64,000 bases of DNA from Streptomyces anulatus (GCF_014650675.1 NZ_BMVK01000014.1:124001-188000); one strand, 5' to 3'; shown: positions 16,137-25,085, numbered from the stretch's first letter. Program-made: numbers and translations. Notes: generated by a model from the letters alone, not told the origin.

Positions 16137-17819
16137 GTGAGCGGCACGGACGACAAGAGCGACGTGGGCGCGGACGGCACGAGGGCGGGCGACACGGGCG
16201 CGGACACCGACGCCGACCCCGACGCCGGCTCCGCCCCGGGCGCGGGCGGGGACGGCACGGCCGCGCCGCCCGCCCTCACCACCCCCCGGGGCCGTCGCCC
16301 CGTCGTGGCGGCGCTCATGCTCGGCATGGCGCTGGCGGCCATCGACGGCACCATCGTGTCCACCGCCGTCCCCCAGATCGTCGGGGACCTGGGCGGCTTC
16401 ACCGTCTTCTCCTGGCTCTTCTCGGGCTATCTGCTGGCCGTCACCGTCACGCTCCCCCTGTACGGGAAGCTCTCCGACACCTTCGGCCGCAAGCCGGTCC
16501 TGATAGCCGGGATCATCCTGTTCCTGATCGGCTCCGTCCTCTGCGCGGCCGCCTGGAACATGGCCGCGCTCATCGCCTTCCGTATCGTCCAGGGCCTCGG
16601 CGGCGGCGCGCTCCAGGGCACGGTCCAGACCATCGCGGCCGACCTCTACCCGCTGAAGGAACGCCCTCGCATCCAGGCGAAGTTGTCCACGGTGTGGGCC
16701 ACCTCCGCGGTCGCGGGGCCGGTGGTCGGCGGGCTGCTCGCCGGGTACGCGGACTGGCGGTGGATCTTCCTGATCAACCTCCCGGTCGGCGCGGTCGCCC
16801 TCTGGCTGGTCGTCCGCCACCTCCACGAGCCCTCCCGCCCCCGCCCCGCCGCCCGGCCCCGCGTCGACTGGGCGGGCGCGCTCGCCGTCTTCGCGACCGG
16901 CACCCTGCTGCTCACCGCACTCGTGCAGGGCGGCGTCGCCTGGCCGTGGCTCTCGACGCCCTCGCTCGGCCTGTTCGGGGCGAGCGCGGTGCTGGCCGCG
17001 CTCACCGTCGTGATCGAACGGCGGGCGGCGGAGCCGATCATCCCGGGCTGGGTGTGGCGGCGGCGCACCATCGCCTCGGTCAACCTGGCGCTCGGCGCGT
17101 TGGGCCTGCTGATGGTCGCGCCGACCGTCTTCCTCCCCACGTACGCCCAGTCGGTGCTGGGCCTCGGCCCGATAGCGGCCGGGTTCGTGCTCTCCGTGAT
17201 GACGCTGAGCTGGCCCGTCACGGCGGCTCTGTCCGACCGGGTCTACAACCGCATCGGCTTCCGGCTCACCGCGATCATCGGCATCGGCGCGGCCCTGCTG
17301 ATCCTGCTGGCCTTCCCTCTCCTCCCCTACCCCGGCGAGCCCTGGCACCCGGCTCTCCTCATGCTCCTGCTCGGCGCGGCCCTCGGCCTCTTCCAACTCC
17401 CCCTGATCGTGGGCGTCCAGTCGACGGTCGGCTGGGCGGAGCGCGGTACGACGACGGCGTCCGTCCTCTTCTGCCGCCAGGTCGGCCAGAGCATCGGCGC
17501 GGCGCTCTTCGGGGCCGTCGCCAACGGCGTCCTGGCCGCCCGCCTCCTCGACGCCCCGGTGACCGGCCTCCCCGACGACCTGGACGCGGTGGCCCGCGCC
17601 CTGGAGGACCCGGGCACCCTCTCCGCGGCGGCGACGGACTACCTGCGCCGGGCGGTCGACTCCGCGGTGGACCACGTCTACATCGGAGCCGCCGGAGCCG
17701 CGGCCCTGGCCCTGCTCGCCCTGATCACCCTGGCCCCGCGCCGCTTCCCGGTCATCACCGAGACCACCGGGGCCCCGAGGAACACCGGGGCGGCCGACCG
17801 GCAGGACACGTCCTCCTGA
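16137..17819 (+). CDS. DHA2-family MFS multidrug exporter (14 TM)
   Basis: A 560-residue drug:proton antiporter of the EmrB/QacA type. About 45 acidic, Ala/Gly-rich residues precede the first membrane helix (RPVVAALMLGMALAAIDGTI). The family motifs are visible: D in AAIDGTIVSTAVPQI, motif A GKLSDTFGRKPV, and motif C-like AVAGPVVGGLLAGY. About 14 hydrophobic segments follow. GTG at 16137 is chosen because AGGGAAGGA precedes it by 6-7 nt; the frame extends back to a GTG at 16116. No regulator is adjacent, and the substrate is unknown. Confidence 0.92.
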   Translation: MSGTDDKSDVGADGTRAGDTGADTDADPDAGSAPGAGGDGTAAPPALTTPRGRRPVVAALMLGMALAAIDGTIVSTAVPQIVGDLGGFTVFSWLFSGYLLAVTVTLPLYGKLSDTFGRKPVLIAGIILFLIGSVLCAAAWNMAALIAFRIVQGLGGGALQGTVQTIAADLYPLKERPRIQAKLSTVWATSAVAGPVVGGLLAGYADWRWIFLINLPVGAVALWLVVRHLHEPSRPRPAARPRVDWAGALAVFATGTLLLTALVQGGVAWPWLSTPSLGLFGASAVLAALTVVIERRAAEPIIPGWVWRRRTIASVNLALGALGLLMVAPTVFLPTYAQSVLGLGPIAAGFVLSVMTLSWPVTAALSDRVYNRIGFRLTAIIGIGAALLILLAFPLLPYPGEPWHPALLMLLLGAALGLFQLPLIVGVQSTVGWAERGTTTASVLFCRQVGQSIGAALFGAVANGVLAARLLDAPVTGLPDDLDAVARALEDPGTLSAAATDYLRRAVDSAVDHVYIGAAGAAALALLALITLAPRRFPVITETTGAPRNTGAADRQDTSS

Positions 17820-17839
17820 CCCGGTTCCGCCACGTGCCG

Positions 17840-18223
17840 TCAGATCGGGTGGTGGCGGCCCCAGAGCCTGTTCGCCAAGGGTGCCGCGACTCCTACGAGC
17901 GCCATGGCCGAGGCGGCGGCCCAGTACCTCGGCCCCTGCCCCAGCGCCAGCACCGACACCACGCCCACGACGGCTCCGGCAGTCAGGCTCAGAGCCGGCC
18001 ACCACTCGCTGCGGCGCAGCAGGCCGGGGGCGGAGTACAGCGTCACGAGGGCTCCGACGATGACGGCGAACTCGTACCAACCGCCTCCGTCCGCAAGACC
18101 CCACCCGCTGCGCCGTACTCCGTTCGTCCGAACGAACCCCAGATGAACCGCACCCGCCACACCCCAGCACAGCCCGCCGGCCCCCACCACGCCTATCGAC
18201 GCTCTCAACTCCCTGTTCCCCAT
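17840..18223 (-). CDS. Small four-helix membrane protein
   Basis: A 127-residue integral membrane protein with about four helices, with turns such as LGFVRTNGVRRSGW and LRRSEWWPALS. ATG at 18223 (MGNRELRASIGVVGAGG) is chosen because a TACTCT hexamer ends 6 nt before it, as in leaderless genes. The frame extends upstream but that part lacks coding character. The protein converges on the MFS gene with 20 bp between the stops. I do not recognise the family. Confidence 0.6.
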   Translation of the reverse strand: MGNRELRASIGVVGAGGLCWGVAGAVHLGFVRTNGVRRSGWGLADGGGWYEFAVIVGALVTLYSAPGLLRRSEWWPALSLTAGAVVGVVSVLALGQGPRYWAAASAMALVGVAAPLANRLWGRHHPI

Positions 18224-18229
18224 GGGGGA

Positions 18230-18235
18230 AGAGTA
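18230..18235 (-). promoter_or_regulatory. -10 element of a leaderless promoter
   Basis: On the minus strand TACTCT ends 6 nt before the ATG at 18223, and no Shine-Dalgarno is present. No clear -35 was found. Confidence 0.4.
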
Positions 18236-18444
18236 GGCACCGTGCGCACGCGCCCCCGGTGACGCGGATCCCGGGGCGCGTACGACGGGCGGGCCGCCCT
18301 TCTCGATCACGTGTGTCCGGCGGGTACAACCCTTGGCCGGATCCGGCTGTCTGTACGGGAGCAGATCAACTGCATTCGAACGCGCAGTGACCATCGGGGG
18401 AACACGCCCGGGACGTTCCGCGCACTCTCCCTCAGGAGCCCCGC

Positions 18445-19908
18445 GTGGCAGCCCGCACCCTCGGTACACGTCTGGTCCTCGCCATCACCGTGGCATCCGC
18501 CCTCGTCGGCCTGCCGCAGGTCGCCCATGCGGCGGTGCCGTCCGGCCCCGTACAGGCGAGAACCGCCACCGCCGGGCCGCAGGACGACTTCAACGGGGAC
18601 GGGTACGGCGATCTGGCGTTCTCGGCGCCCGGGGCGACGGTCAACGGTTTCGCCGGTGCCGGATTCGCCGGAGTGGTCTACGGGTCGAGCAGTGGCCTGA
18701 AGACCACCACCAAGCAGGTCCTCACCCAGGACTCGGCGGGCATCCCCGATGTCGCGGAGACCGGGGACAGGTTCAGCAGCACGCTCGTCTCCGCCGACCT
18801 CGACAAGGACGGATACACCGACCTGGTGGTCGGCTCGGCGGGTGAGGACGGTGCCGGCGTGGACGCCGGGACGCTGACCGTCGTTTGGGGTGGTGCGGCC
18901 GGGCTTTCAGGTGGCACCACACTCCTGGCGGGCACCCCGTACAGCGAGGTCGGCAGCGAACTGACCGCGGGCGACTTCAACGGGGACGGGTCCAAGGACC
19001 TCGCCACGTTCGTGCACGACGACCTCCAGGTCCTGACGGGGCCGTTCACCCGCGCCGGAGCCGCGGCCTCCGCCACCCTGACGCCGTATGCCACCCACCG
19101 GTGGTTCGAGCTCAGGGCGGGCGATGTCAACGGCGACGGGCGGGACGATGTCGTGGGTGTCTCCCACCACGACAGCGAGGACGACCTGCGGATGGTGTCC
19201 GTCGCCGCGGGCGGCCCCACCGGTCCGGGGCTCTTCAGCGTGGTGACCGGAGCCGGCGGGCACCGGCTGGAGGCCGGGGAGAAGCTCGCCGTCGGCAACG
19301 TGAACGGCGACGCGTACGCCGACATCGTGGTGGGCCGCCTCGAAGGCTACGACAGCGACGTCGACCACCCCCTCTCGCTCGGCGGCCTGATCACCTATGT
19401 GCCGGGCAGCGCCGCGGGGGCCCAGGGCGCCAAGGCGAAGGTCTTCAACCAGGACTCCGCGGGCGTGCTCGGTGTCGCCGAGCGCGGCGACCTGTTCGGC
19501 CAGTCCCTCGCCATCGCCGACACCAACGGGGACGGCTACGGGGAGGTCGCGGTCGGGGTGCCGGGCGAGGCGCTCGGCACGGTCGCGCGGGCGGGCGGGA
19601 TCGTGATCCTGCCGGGCACGGCGGCCGGTCCGACGGGCACGGGTTCGACGGGCTTCAACCAGACCACCGAAGGCATCACCGGGACGGCGGAAGCGGGCGA
19701 CCTGTTCGGCGGTGCGGCCGCGTTCGTGGACGGCGACAAGGACGGCCGCGCCGAACTGGCCGTGGGCGCACCCGGCGAGAACGCCGGTGAGGGTTCCCTC
19801 TGGGTCGTTCCGTCGATGAAGACCGGAACCGGCTCCTTCACGTTCGGCCACGGCACGCTGGGCACGGTGGCGGTCAAGGCGGCGCTGGGGTCGTCCTTCA
19901 GCCGCTGA
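18445..19908 (+). CDS. Secreted FG-GAP/VCBS repeat protein
   Basis: A 487-residue exported protein. A signal peptide (about residues 1-32, ending VAHAA) is followed by about seven FG-GAP units. Each has a calcium-binding DxNxDGxxD core such as DFNGDGYGDLAFSAPGA, DLDKDGYTDLVVGSAGED, DVNGDGRDDVVGVS and DTNGDGYGEVAVGVPGE. Such repeats fold as an integrin-alpha-like seven-bladed propeller and bind proteins or carbohydrates outside the cell. The GTG at 18445 has AGGAG 8 nt upstream. No enzymatic domain is attached. Confidence 0.9.
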   Translation: MAARTLGTRLVLAITVASALVGLPQVAHAAVPSGPVQARTATAGPQDDFNGDGYGDLAFSAPGATVNGFAGAGFAGVVYGSSSGLKTTTKQVLTQDSAGIPDVAETGDRFSSTLVSADLDKDGYTDLVVGSAGEDGAGVDAGTLTVVWGGAAGLSGGTTLLAGTPYSEVGSELTAGDFNGDGSKDLATFVHDDLQVLTGPFTRAGAAASATLTPYATHRWFELRAGDVNGDGRDDVVGVSHHDSEDDLRMVSVAAGGPTGPGLFSVVTGAGGHRLEAGEKLAVGNVNGDAYADIVVGRLEGYDSDVDHPLSLGGLITYVPGSAAGAQGAKAKVFNQDSAGVLGVAERGDLFGQSLAIADTNGDGYGEVAVGVPGEALGTVARAGGIVILPGTAAGPTGTGSTGFNQTTEGITGTAEAGDLFGGAAAFVDGDKDGRAELAVGAPGENAGEGSLWVVPSMKTGTGSFTFGHGTLGTVAVKAALGSSFSR

Positions 19909-20038
19909 GTCGCGCGACGCCGCCCCGGCCTCCTGCCGCGGGCGGCGTCTGCCGATGACCGGACTCGGTACGCCGCGAGTCGCCGACGGATCCCGGCGAC
20001 AGACCCACCGCCACCCCCGCAGAGCCCGAACCCGTACC

Positions 20039-20068
20039 TTGATAGGCAAGTCATTACTTGCCTATTGT
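20039..20068 (+). promoter_or_regulatory. ArsR promoter with embedded operator
   Basis: ATAGGCAAGT (20042-20051) and ACTTGCCTAT (20056-20065) form a perfect 10-bp inverted repeat around CATT. The repeat lies exactly between TTGATA (-35, 20039-20044) and TATTGT (-10, 20063-20068), which are 18 bp apart. The ATG follows the -10 by 6 nt. Bound repressor would block RNA polymerase completely. Confidence 0.75.
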
Positions 20069-20074
20069 GGGGTC

Positions 20075-20368
20075 ATGGCGGACGATGTCTTCAAGGCCCT
20101 GGCCGACCCCACCCGGCGGCGCATCCTCGACGAGCTGGTGGAACGGAACAGCCAGACCCTGTTCGAGATATGTGCGCGGCTGACGACCAGGCACGGCCTG
20201 GGCCTGTCCCGCCAGGCGGTCAGCCAGCACCTGGCCGTCCTGGAGGCGGCGGGCCTGGTCGTCACGCGCCGCGAGGGCCGCTACAAGTTCCACGACCTGA
20301 ACACCGACCCCCTTGAGCACATCGTCGGCCGATGGCTCGGGCCGAAGACACCGGAGAGCACCCCATGA
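20075..20368 (+). CDS. ArsR-family winged-helix repressor
   Basis: A 97-residue ArsR/SmtB-type regulator (MADDVFKALADPTRRRILDE). The recognition region is GLSRQAVSQHLAVLEAAGLV, and the wing is VTRREGRYKFHDLN. There is no ELCV metal-binding box or other obvious cysteine cluster, so it belongs to the non-metal group often paired with VOC or SRPBCC proteins. The gene is probably leaderless, and a perfect palindrome overlaps its own promoter, indicating autoregulation. Its stop overlaps the VOC start (ATGA, 20365-20368). Confidence 0.92.
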   Translation: MADDVFKALADPTRRRILDELVERNSQTLFEICARLTTRHGLGLSRQAVSQHLAVLEAAGLVVTRREGRYKFHDLNTDPLEHIVGRWLGPKTPESTP

Positions 20369-20754
20369 GGATCAACCTGACCAGCGTCTTCGTCGAGGAC
20401 CAGGAGAAGGCGCTGCGCTTCTACACCGACGTCCTGGGCTTCGAGAAGAAGCACAACGTTCCGCTCGGCGGCGAGGACCGCTGGCTGACCGTGGTCTCGC
20501 CGGAGGACCCCGACGGCACCGAACTCCTCCTGGAGCCGAACAAGCACCCCGCCGTGCGGCCGTACACGACGGCCCTGGTCGAGGACGGCATCCCGGCCAC
20601 CGCCTTCGCCGTGGACGACGTGCAGGCGGAGTTCGACCGGCTGAGCAAGCTCGGCGTGCGGTTCACCCAGGAGCCGACGGAGATGGGCGCCGTCACCACG
20701 GCGGTCCTGGACGACACCGTCGGCAACCTGATCCAGATCATGCACAGCGCCTGA
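20365..20754 (+). CDS. VOC-superfamily (glyoxalase-like) protein
   Basis: A 129-residue vicinal-oxygen-chelate fold protein (INLTSVFVEDQEKALRFYTD, then VLGFEKK) ending VLDDTVGNLIQIMHSA. VOC proteins act as glyoxalases, dioxygenases, isomerases or antibiotic-binding proteins. The precise reaction is not evident, and the usual first metal His is not obvious near the N-terminus (VFVED). It is translationally coupled to the upstream ArsR repressor, so it is probably made when that repressor senses its ligand. Confidence 0.88.
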   Translation: MRINLTSVFVEDQEKALRFYTDVLGFEKKHNVPLGGEDRWLTVVSPEDPDGTELLLEPNKHPAVRPYTTALVEDGIPATAFAVDDVQAEFDRLSKLGVRFTQEPTEMGAVTTAVLDDTVGNLIQIMHSA

Positions 20755-20784
20755 CACCGCGCCCAGGGGCGGCGAGTGCCGCGC

Positions 20785-21150
20785 TCAGATGTTCGGATAG
20801 GTGAAGCAGACCAGGATCGTGCGGCCGGTGACCACCAGGGACCAGTACGTGCGCGGGTCCGAAGCGCCCTCCCGGCAGTGCGCGGAGTTGGCGTCCGCCG
20901 GAGCGCGGTAGACGCCGGAGACGGCCAGGACCTGGTTGTACGGTCGAGGAACGCTCGTGGCTCCGCAGTCGACGGCGGTGGTGGACCCCAGTGACATGCT
21001 GCCGCCGTCGAACTCACGTACAGACAACGCCTGTTGACGTGTTCGACGAGCCTCCTGAGCCCCGTCCCGGTGCTGACCCGCGCCGCCTGGACCGCGTTCG
21101 CCACCGGAGCCGTCGCCCGGGACCGGTACCGTTCCGTTTACTGGTGTCAT
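20785..21150 (-). CDS. Possible small protein, C-terminal half LppU-like
   Basis: A 121-codon frame. The first 50 residues are low-complexity and doubtful. The last 70 (AVDCGATSVPRPYNQVLAVS, then a single later Cys and WSLVVTGRTILVCFTYPNI) look like real protein and recall the cysteine-containing C-terminal domain of Streptomyces LppU-type proteins. There is no signal peptide and no Shine-Dalgarno. It may be a decayed gene that lost its export signal. A start at the internal ATG at 20997 is equally possible. Confidence 0.35.
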   Translation of the reverse strand: MTPVNGTVPVPGDGSGGERGPGGAGQHRDGAQEARRTRQQALSVREFDGGSMSLGSTTAVDCGATSVPRPYNQVLAVSGVYRAPADANSAHCREGASDPRTYWSLVVTGRTILVCFTYPNI

Positions 21151-21190
21151 TGAGCACTTACCGGTGCCATCCCGGATGTACCGATGCCGC
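21139..21190. repeat. Three 12-bp direct repeats at 20-bp intervals
   Basis: TACTGGTGTCAT (21139), TACCGGTGCCAT (21159) and TACCGATGCCGC (21179) recur with an exact 20-bp period, and a related GACCGGTACCGT sits at 21121. Spacing near two helical turns puts all copies on one face of the DNA, as in regulator binding arrays. Confidence 0.55.
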
Positions 21191-21593
21191 CGGGCCGATC
21201 CAACGGTCCGGCGAGGTTTTCGAGATTGACCGAAAAGAATTCCTCCGCAAGGGGGCATCTCCGCTTCGCGGCTTATTCCGAGGCCGACCGGTGGGGCGCA
21301 CCGCATACACCTGGACCGTTTTCCGGTGGCCAGCTCCGCCCCGGCGGCCGCCATCGCGGGCGTCGCCTCGCGAATACCACAACACCCAAAGGCCACTGGC
21401 CACTTCTCGACAAAATCACTCTGCCTACGGACTATGCCGCCGACCGGATCATCCGCCGCACAAGCATGTCTACGATGTGGTCAACCCCTGACAGGAAAGG
21501 CTGCTTCCGCTTTCCTCCGATGCACCAAGGTGATCTGCACCTTCTCGGAGCGGCCGCACACCTTCTGCCCGGTAGAACTGAGGGACCGCATCC
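21191..21593. other. AT-richer region upstream of the conservon
   Basis: A 403-bp non-coding stretch, less GC-rich than its surroundings, before cvnA. A TACGAT hexamer at 21471-21476 could be a -10 element for the conservon operon, about 118 bp upstream of the start. No other structure was recognised. Confidence 0.45.
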
Positions 21594-23606
21594 ATGCCGA
21601 AACCCGCACCAGCCAGTCAGCACCGGCCGACGAAAACACCGAGGGCCGCGACAGCCCCGCTCGTGGCCGTGTTGTCGGCGAGTGCCGTCGCGGGAGCCGT
21701 GACAGCGACTCTGGCGCCTTCGGAGGCGCGCGGCTGGGTGGTGGCGGTGGTGCTCGCCGCCTGGGTGGTCCTGGCCGTCGCGCTCACCGTCGCTCACGGC
21801 GTCGTCCGGCGGGCACGGCGCTCGGCCTCGGACCGGGGCGCGGAGACCGAACGGCTCACGTCCTCGCTGGCCGCTCTCGAAACGGACACGGCGCACACCG
21901 CCGACGTGGCGCTGCCCGCGTTGATCCAGCTGGTACGCGGCGGGGTGAAGGCCACCGACGCCCTCGACCGGATCCCGCTGCCGCGCAGCCCGCGTCAGCG
22001 CAAGCTGCTGCACATCCTCGCCACCACGGTCGAAGGGCAGGAGCGGCAGACCGTCTCCCTGCGGACGGAGAGCACCCGGGTCCACGACGAGCTGGGGACG
22101 GAGAACGCACGGCTCCGTGAGGAGCTGCACGCGCTGACCTCCGAGGTGGAACGGTTCACCCGCGAGACGCTGCCGGGCGTGGTCGCCAGGCTCCGTGACG
22201 GCGAGTCCGGCGCCACGGTGCAGTCCGAGGTGTATCTGCCGGAACAGCCGCTCCTGCGCGCGTCGGTCGAGGCGGTGCTCCGGGAGCTCTCGCTCAGCGA
22301 GCGCCGTGCTCTCGCGGCGACGACCGCGTCGGCCAAGGCGCTCAGCCGGGTCCAGGCGAAGTCCGTCAGCATGCTCGCCGATCTGCGGAGCATGCAGGAA
22401 CGTCACGGCGAAGAGGTGTTCGGGGATCTGCTGAAGCTGGACCACAGCACCTCGCAGCTCGGTCTGATGACGGACCGGCTGGCACTGCTGATGGGCGGCA
22501 GGCCGAGCCGCGCCTGGAACAGGCCGATCGTCATGGAGAGCATCCTGCGCGGCGCGGTCGGCCGCATCGCCGCCTATCAGCGCGTACGGCTGCACTGCTC
22601 GTCCAGCGTCTCCGTCTCCGGCTTCGCCGCCGAAGGCGTCATGCACCTGCTCGCCGAACTGATGGACAACGCCGCCAACTTCTCGCCGCCCATCGACGAG
22701 GTGCACGTCTACGTCGAGGAACGCGGCACCGGCATCGTCGTCACCATCGAGGACAGCGGTCTGAAGATGGCCGACGCGGCGATGCGACGGGCGGCGGACT
22801 CCGTCGCCGGCCGGATGACCGACCTCGCGACCCTGCAGGGCACCCGGCTCGGCCTCGCCGTGGTGGGACGGCTCGCTCTCAAGCACCGGATCAGCGTCAA
22901 CTACCGCCCGTCCTCGCGCGGCGGCACCGGCGTGGTCGTCCTGCTGCCCCGGCATCTGATCGCGCAGGAGCCCCGCGAGAACCACCCGGCACCGGCCCAC
23001 CGGGCAGCCGCCGCGCCCGCGACGCCGCCGCCCACGCCCGCCTCCCCGGCACCGGCCGCACCGGCTTCCCCGGCGCCGCCGCTCGCACCCGAGCCCACGC
23101 CCGTACAGCCGTCACCCGCACCCGCACCGCCGTCCCCGGTCTCCGCGCCGCCGCCCGTCACGCCCGCGCCCCCGACGCCCTCCGTGCCGGAAGCGGTCGC
23201 GCCCGTCGCCGGGACACCGCAGGACCCGTTCGCACCGCCGCCGCCCGCGACGGCGGGCGACCACCTCGTGGTCCGTCCGCGCGAGCCCGGGCGGAAGGCC
23301 GTCCGCCCGGCGGCCAACTCCACCCCCGGCGGCCTGCCCGTACGCACGCCCGGCCGCACCATGGCGGAGTCGGACCGGGAGCGCGGCCGCCACCGCGGCT
23401 CGCCCGCGCCCGCCTCTCCGGGGGACCCGCGCGGCGACACGCCGCGAACCTCGCCGCCGCGCAGCGCGGGACAGCAGTTCGGCGCCTTCCGGCGCGGCAC
23501 CAAGCCCGGAGCCGGGGCGGGACATCCCGAAGGCAGCACCGGAGAACCCGAAGGCAGGGCCGAAGGACCCGACGGCGGGAGCGTACCGCCGACCACCGCT
23601 CCGTAA
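21594..23606 (+). CDS. cvnA: Conservon sensor kinase-like protein CvnA
   Basis: A 670-residue membrane-bound histidine-kinase-like protein, the first gene of a conservon. Two membrane helices lie near residues 20-70 and a helical linker runs to about 250. The dimerisation-like helix carries LLKLDHSTSQL, and the GHKL ATPase shows an N box (LLAELMDNAANFSPP), a G1 box (IEDSGLKM) and a G2-like LGLAVVGRLALKH. The C-terminal about 190 residues are a Pro/Ala-rich disordered tail. In Streptomyces conservons CvnA works with CvnB, C and D at the membrane, like a receptor-coupled G-protein module; RarA of S. coelicolor is the studied example. GAGGGA precedes the ATG. Confidence 0.92.
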   Translation: MPKPAPASQHRPTKTPRAATAPLVAVLSASAVAGAVTATLAPSEARGWVVAVVLAAWVVLAVALTVAHGVVRRARRSASDRGAETERLTSSLAALETDTAHTADVALPALIQLVRGGVKATDALDRIPLPRSPRQRKLLHILATTVEGQERQTVSLRTESTRVHDELGTENARLREELHALTSEVERFTRETLPGVVARLRDGESGATVQSEVYLPEQPLLRASVEAVLRELSLSERRALAATTASAKALSRVQAKSVSMLADLRSMQERHGEEVFGDLLKLDHSTSQLGLMTDRLALLMGGRPSRAWNRPIVMESILRGAVGRIAAYQRVRLHCSSSVSVSGFAAEGVMHLLAELMDNAANFSPPIDEVHVYVEERGTGIVVTIEDSGLKMADAAMRRAADSVAGRMTDLATLQGTRLGLAVVGRLALKHRISVNYRPSSRGGTGVVVLLPRHLIAQEPRENHPAPAHRAAAAPATPPPTPASPAPAAPASPAPPLAPEPTPVQPSPAPAPPSPVSAPPPVTPAPPTPSVPEAVAPVAGTPQDPFAPPPPATAGDHLVVRPREPGRKAVRPAANSTPGGLPVRTPGRTMAESDRERGRHRGSPAPASPGDPRGDTPRTSPPRSAGQQFGAFRRGTKPGAGAGHPEGSTGEPEGRAEGPDGGSVPPTTAP

Positions 23607-23720
23607 CCCGGAACGCCCATCCGTACGGTGTCCGGTCCACCGGACGCGCTCGCTCGAACACCCGAGATTGGAGGTACGGGCCCTCGCCGCTCCCCCGGCG
23701 CCGCGGTCCCGTCACTCGTC

Positions 23721-24137
23721 ATGCAGACCACAGACAACAGCCTCACCTGGCTCCTGCAGAGGCTGCTCGAGCAGACCCCCGGTACGCGGCACGCCCTGGC
23801 CCTGTCACGCGACGGGCTGAAGCTCTGCTGGACCGAGCACCTCACCCTCGACCAGGCCGATCAACTGGCGGCCATCTGCTCGGGCATGCAGGCGCTCGCG
23901 CAGGGCGCTTCCATCGAGTTCGGCGACAGCACCGGAGGCGTCCGGCACTCGATGACCGAGTTCCACGGCGGTCTGCTCTTCATCGTCGAGGCCGGTGAGG
24001 GCGCGCATCTGGCCGTCGTCGCCACGGAGGAGGCCGACCCCAGCGTGGTGGGCCACCAGATGACGGAGATGGTCGAGCAGATCGGCGAGCACCTGCGCGC
24101 CGCACCACGCGGCGAGGTGCCGAGGAGCGCGTCATGA
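23721..24137 (+). CDS. cvnB: Conservon Roadblock/LC7 protein CvnB
   Basis: A 138-residue Roadblock/LC7-domain protein (LTWLLQRLLEQTPGTRHALA, then SMQALAQ-like GMQALAQGASIEFG). Roadblock proteins regulate small GTPases, here presumably CvnD. It follows cvnA after a 114-bp gap and overlaps cvnC by 4 bp (ATGA, 24134-24137). The ATG at 23721 lacks a good Shine-Dalgarno; GGAGGT occurs about 45 nt upstream but no start codon follows it at the right distance. Confidence 0.93.
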   Translation: MQTTDNSLTWLLQRLLEQTPGTRHALALSRDGLKLCWTEHLTLDQADQLAAICSGMQALAQGASIEFGDSTGGVRHSMTEFHGGLLFIVEAGEGAHLAVVATEEADPSVVGHQMTEMVEQIGEHLRAAPRGEVPRSAS

Positions 24138-24490
24138 CCCTGCGCCCCGTCGACACCGGAGCCCCCGACCGGCTCTACACGGTCACCGGCGGACGCAGCC
24201 GCTCCGCGGACTCCTTCGATCTGGTGACCCTCGTGGTCAGCGAGTGCCGGCCCACCGCCGGAATGCAGTCGGAGCACGCGCAGATCCTCGATCTGTGCCG
24301 CCACCCGACCGCCGTCGTCGAGATCGCCGCCGAACTCTCGCTTCCCGTCACCGTGGTGCGCATCCTCCTCGACGACCTCCGCGCCATGGGCCGTATCACC
24401 GCCCGCCATCCCCGTACGGCCGCGTCGCACGCCGCGCTCCCCGACTCCGAACTGCTGAAGGAGGTGCTCCATGGACTCCGGAAGCTATGA
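24134..24490 (+). CDS. cvnC: Conservon DUF742 protein CvnC
   Basis: A 118-residue DUF742 protein (RPVDTGAPDRLYTVTGGRSR, then SFDLVTLVV and the winged-helix-like PTAVVEIAAELSLPVTVVR). This is the third conservon component; its helix-turn-helix-like core may bind DNA or its partners. The biochemical role is not settled. It overlaps cvnB by 4 bp and cvnD by 20 bp, a strongly coupled operon. Confidence 0.93.
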   Translation: MTLRPVDTGAPDRLYTVTGGRSRSADSFDLVTLVVSECRPTAGMQSEHAQILDLCRHPTAVVEIAAELSLPVTVVRILLDDLRAMGRITARHPRTAASHAALPDSELLKEVLHGLRKL

Positions 24491-25085
24491 GCTGCCGGAC
24501 CGGCGCACACCGCTGGCCGACGCCGCGGAAACCGGCCTGAAGATAGTGGTCGTCGGAGGATTCGGCGTCGGCAAGACCACGCTCGTCCGCTCGGTGAGCG
24601 AGATCCGGCCGCTGAACACCGAAGAGGTCATGACCCAGGCGGGCGTCGGCGTCGACGAGACGGACGGCGTCGACGCCAAGACGACCACCACGGTCGCCTT
24701 CGACTTCGGACGCATCAGCCTCAACGAGCGCATCGTGCTCTACCTGTTCGGCGCACCGGGCCAGGAACGCTTCTGGTTCCTGTGGGACCGGCTGTTCTCC
24801 GGGACGCTCGGCGCCGTGGTCCTCGTGGACACCCGCCGGATGGACGACTCCTGGTACGCGATCGACCGGCTGGAACACCACGGCACACCGTTCGTGGTGG
24901 CGGTCAACCGCTTCGACGACGACCTCGCCCACTCCCTCGACGAGATCCGTCAGGCCCTGGCGCTGCCCGAGCACATCCCGATGATCGACTGCGACGCCCG
25001 GGTCCGGCGCTCCAGCAAGAACGTCCTGATCACGCTCGTCGACCATCTGCGCACGATGGCCATCGCCCGGGAGACGACACCATGA
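24471..25085 (+). CDS. cvnD: Conservon small GTPase CvnD
   Basis: A 204-residue Ras-like GTPase. The P loop is GGFGVGKTT near residue 28, G3 is FGAPGQERFW, and G4 is VAVNRFD, where the usual NKxD is NRFD as in other conservon GTPases. It cycles between GDP and GTP and is thought to be switched by the CvnB Roadblock protein. It lies between cvnC and the P450 gene, with a 20-bp and a 4-bp overlap. Confidence 0.95.
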   Translation: MDSGSYELPDRRTPLADAAETGLKIVVVGGFGVGKTTLVRSVSEIRPLNTEEVMTQAGVGVDETDGVDAKTTTTVAFDFGRISLNERIVLYLFGAPGQERFWFLWDRLFSGTLGAVVLVDTRRMDDSWYAIDRLEHHGTPFVVAVNRFDDDLAHSLDEIRQALALPEHIPMIDCDARVRRSSKNVLITLVDHLRTMAIARETTP

